A DNA stretch of 7,232 nt, taken from positions 1-7,232 of the forward strand of contig JARLHB010000529.1 of NCBI GenBank assembly GCA_031292465.1, given 5' to 3'. A program made the position numbers and the translations under genes. Under the pieces are notes generated by a model. That model saw nothing but the letters and a program-made list of their open reading frames with translations, had not been told where the DNA came from and made no database searches. This document shows positions 6,841 through 7,232 of this stretch, piece by piece. Positions within the stretch are counted from its first letter, which is position 1. Each line of letters begins with the position of its first letter. Source of the stretch: Ignavibacteriaceae bacterium (lineage in GTDB: Bacteria; Bacteroidota; Ignavibacteria; Ignavibacteriales; Ignavibacteriaceae).

Positions 6841-7232
6841 TTAGTCTGTTATTTTATCAGATAAATCAAAATTTATTTGCCCGCCGTCAATCATCATTTC
6901 ATGCGGCAAAGAAAGTTTTTCATATTTTTGACCATTTAATTCAATACTACGAATATAAATATTTTCAGATGAATAATTTGGTGCAGTAATTAAAAGAACT
7001 TTATTATTGCCTAATTTTATTTTAATCTTTTTGAATTTCGGCCCGCAAATTTGATATTCAGGCAATGCAGGGCATACCGGATAAAACCCTATTGCTCCTA
7101 AGACATACCAGGCAGACATTTGGCCTGAGTCATCATTGCCGCTTAAACCGCCAGGTCCAATATCGTATTCCTCTTTCATAATATCGGCTATTATTTTTTG
7201 TGTTTTCCATGGCTGGCCGGAATAATTATATA
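6841..7232 (-). CDS. GH92-family alpha-mannosidase, C-terminal fragment (N-terminus outside the window)
   Basis: The frame is open from the window edge to a TAA at 6843-6841, giving about 129 residues. An internal Met at 7179 is not the start, because matching family sequence continues upstream of it (YNYSGQPWKTQKIIADIM). The fragment carries the GH92 C-terminal signature: YNYSGQPWKTQ, GPGGLSGNDDSGQMSAWYV, then IGFYPVCPALPEYQICGP. It ends with the usual beta-rich tail (IRSIELNGQKYEKL, LPHEMMIDGGQINFDL). GH92 enzymes are calcium-dependent exo-alpha-mannosidases that trim mannose from N-glycans or yeast mannan, generally in the periplasm or at the cell surface. The GNDD acidic pair lies in the conserved active-site region. 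Linkage specificity cannot be judged without the N-terminal part. The gene is joined to the YhhN gene with zero intervening bases. The end of the protein looks intact, with no frameshift. Confidence 0.92.
   Translation of the reverse strand, partial: YNYSGQPWKTQKIIADIMKEEYDIGPGGLSGNDDSGQMSAWYVLGAIGFYPVCPALPEYQICGPKFKKIKIKLGNNKVLLITAPNYSSENIYIRSIELNGQKYEKLSLPHEMMIDGGQINFDLSDKITD

Noticed and set aside
6841..7179. A separate 112-residue gene starting at 7179
   Set aside because: The frame stays open upstream and encodes further GH92 family sequence (YNYSGQPWKTQ), so the Met is internal and the gene is cut by the window edge.
1..7232. tRNA, rRNA, CRISPR array or insertion sequence
   Set aside because: No spaced direct repeats, transposase motifs, terminal inverted repeats or tRNA-like folds were seen on either strand. 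The gaps are short and A/T-rich.

Overview
All five genes in this window lie on the minus strand. The base composition is AT-rich, with long A/T runs between genes. The best host clue is the C-terminal type IX secretion (T9SS) signal of the second gene, which opens with NNNYPNPFNPST. That form is typical of Ignavibacteriota and related Bacteroidota/Chlorobiota-group bacteria. The large TonB-dependent receptor and the GH92 glycosidase fragment fit such a carbohydrate-degrading, Gram-negative host. The phylum call is inference; there is no rRNA or marker gene here.

Read in the direction of transcription (high to low coordinates), the layout is as follows. (1) 7232-6841 is the C-terminal end of a GH92 alpha-mannosidase-type enzyme, cut by the window edge. 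(2) 6840-6154 is a YhhN/TMEM86-family membrane protein (lysoplasmalogenase-like) whose ATG directly follows the GH92 stop codon (TAAATG). (3) 6153-5856 is a 298-bp gap with inverted repeats, probably the control region of the next unit. (4) 5855-2904 is a 983-aa TonB-dependent outer-membrane receptor with an N-terminal carboxypeptidase-regulatory-like domain. (5) 2799-1156 is a 547-aa secreted beta-helix-like protein with a T9SS sorting domain, followed by a clear intrinsic terminator at 1084-1125. (6) 965-1 is a secreted protein with two tandem DUF1080 (3-keto-disaccharide hydrolase) domains, cut at its C-terminus by the other window edge. It has its own candidate promoter immediately after the terminator.

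The neighbourhood reads as part of a glycan-use locus. It combines exported glycan-active enzymes (GH92, DUF1080), a TonB-dependent importer and a surface-displayed or secreted beta-helix protein that may bind or process the polymer. There is no SusD partner and the receptor is not SusC-type; it resembles the long receptors first defined in Xanthomonas and Caulobacter. Cooperation between these genes is inferred from adjacency and strand only. No RNA genes, mobile elements or CRISPR arrays were seen, and I found no clearly undescribed system. The least explained items are the receptor/T9SS beta-helix pair, the GH92-YhhN translational coupling and the repeats in the 298-bp gap.
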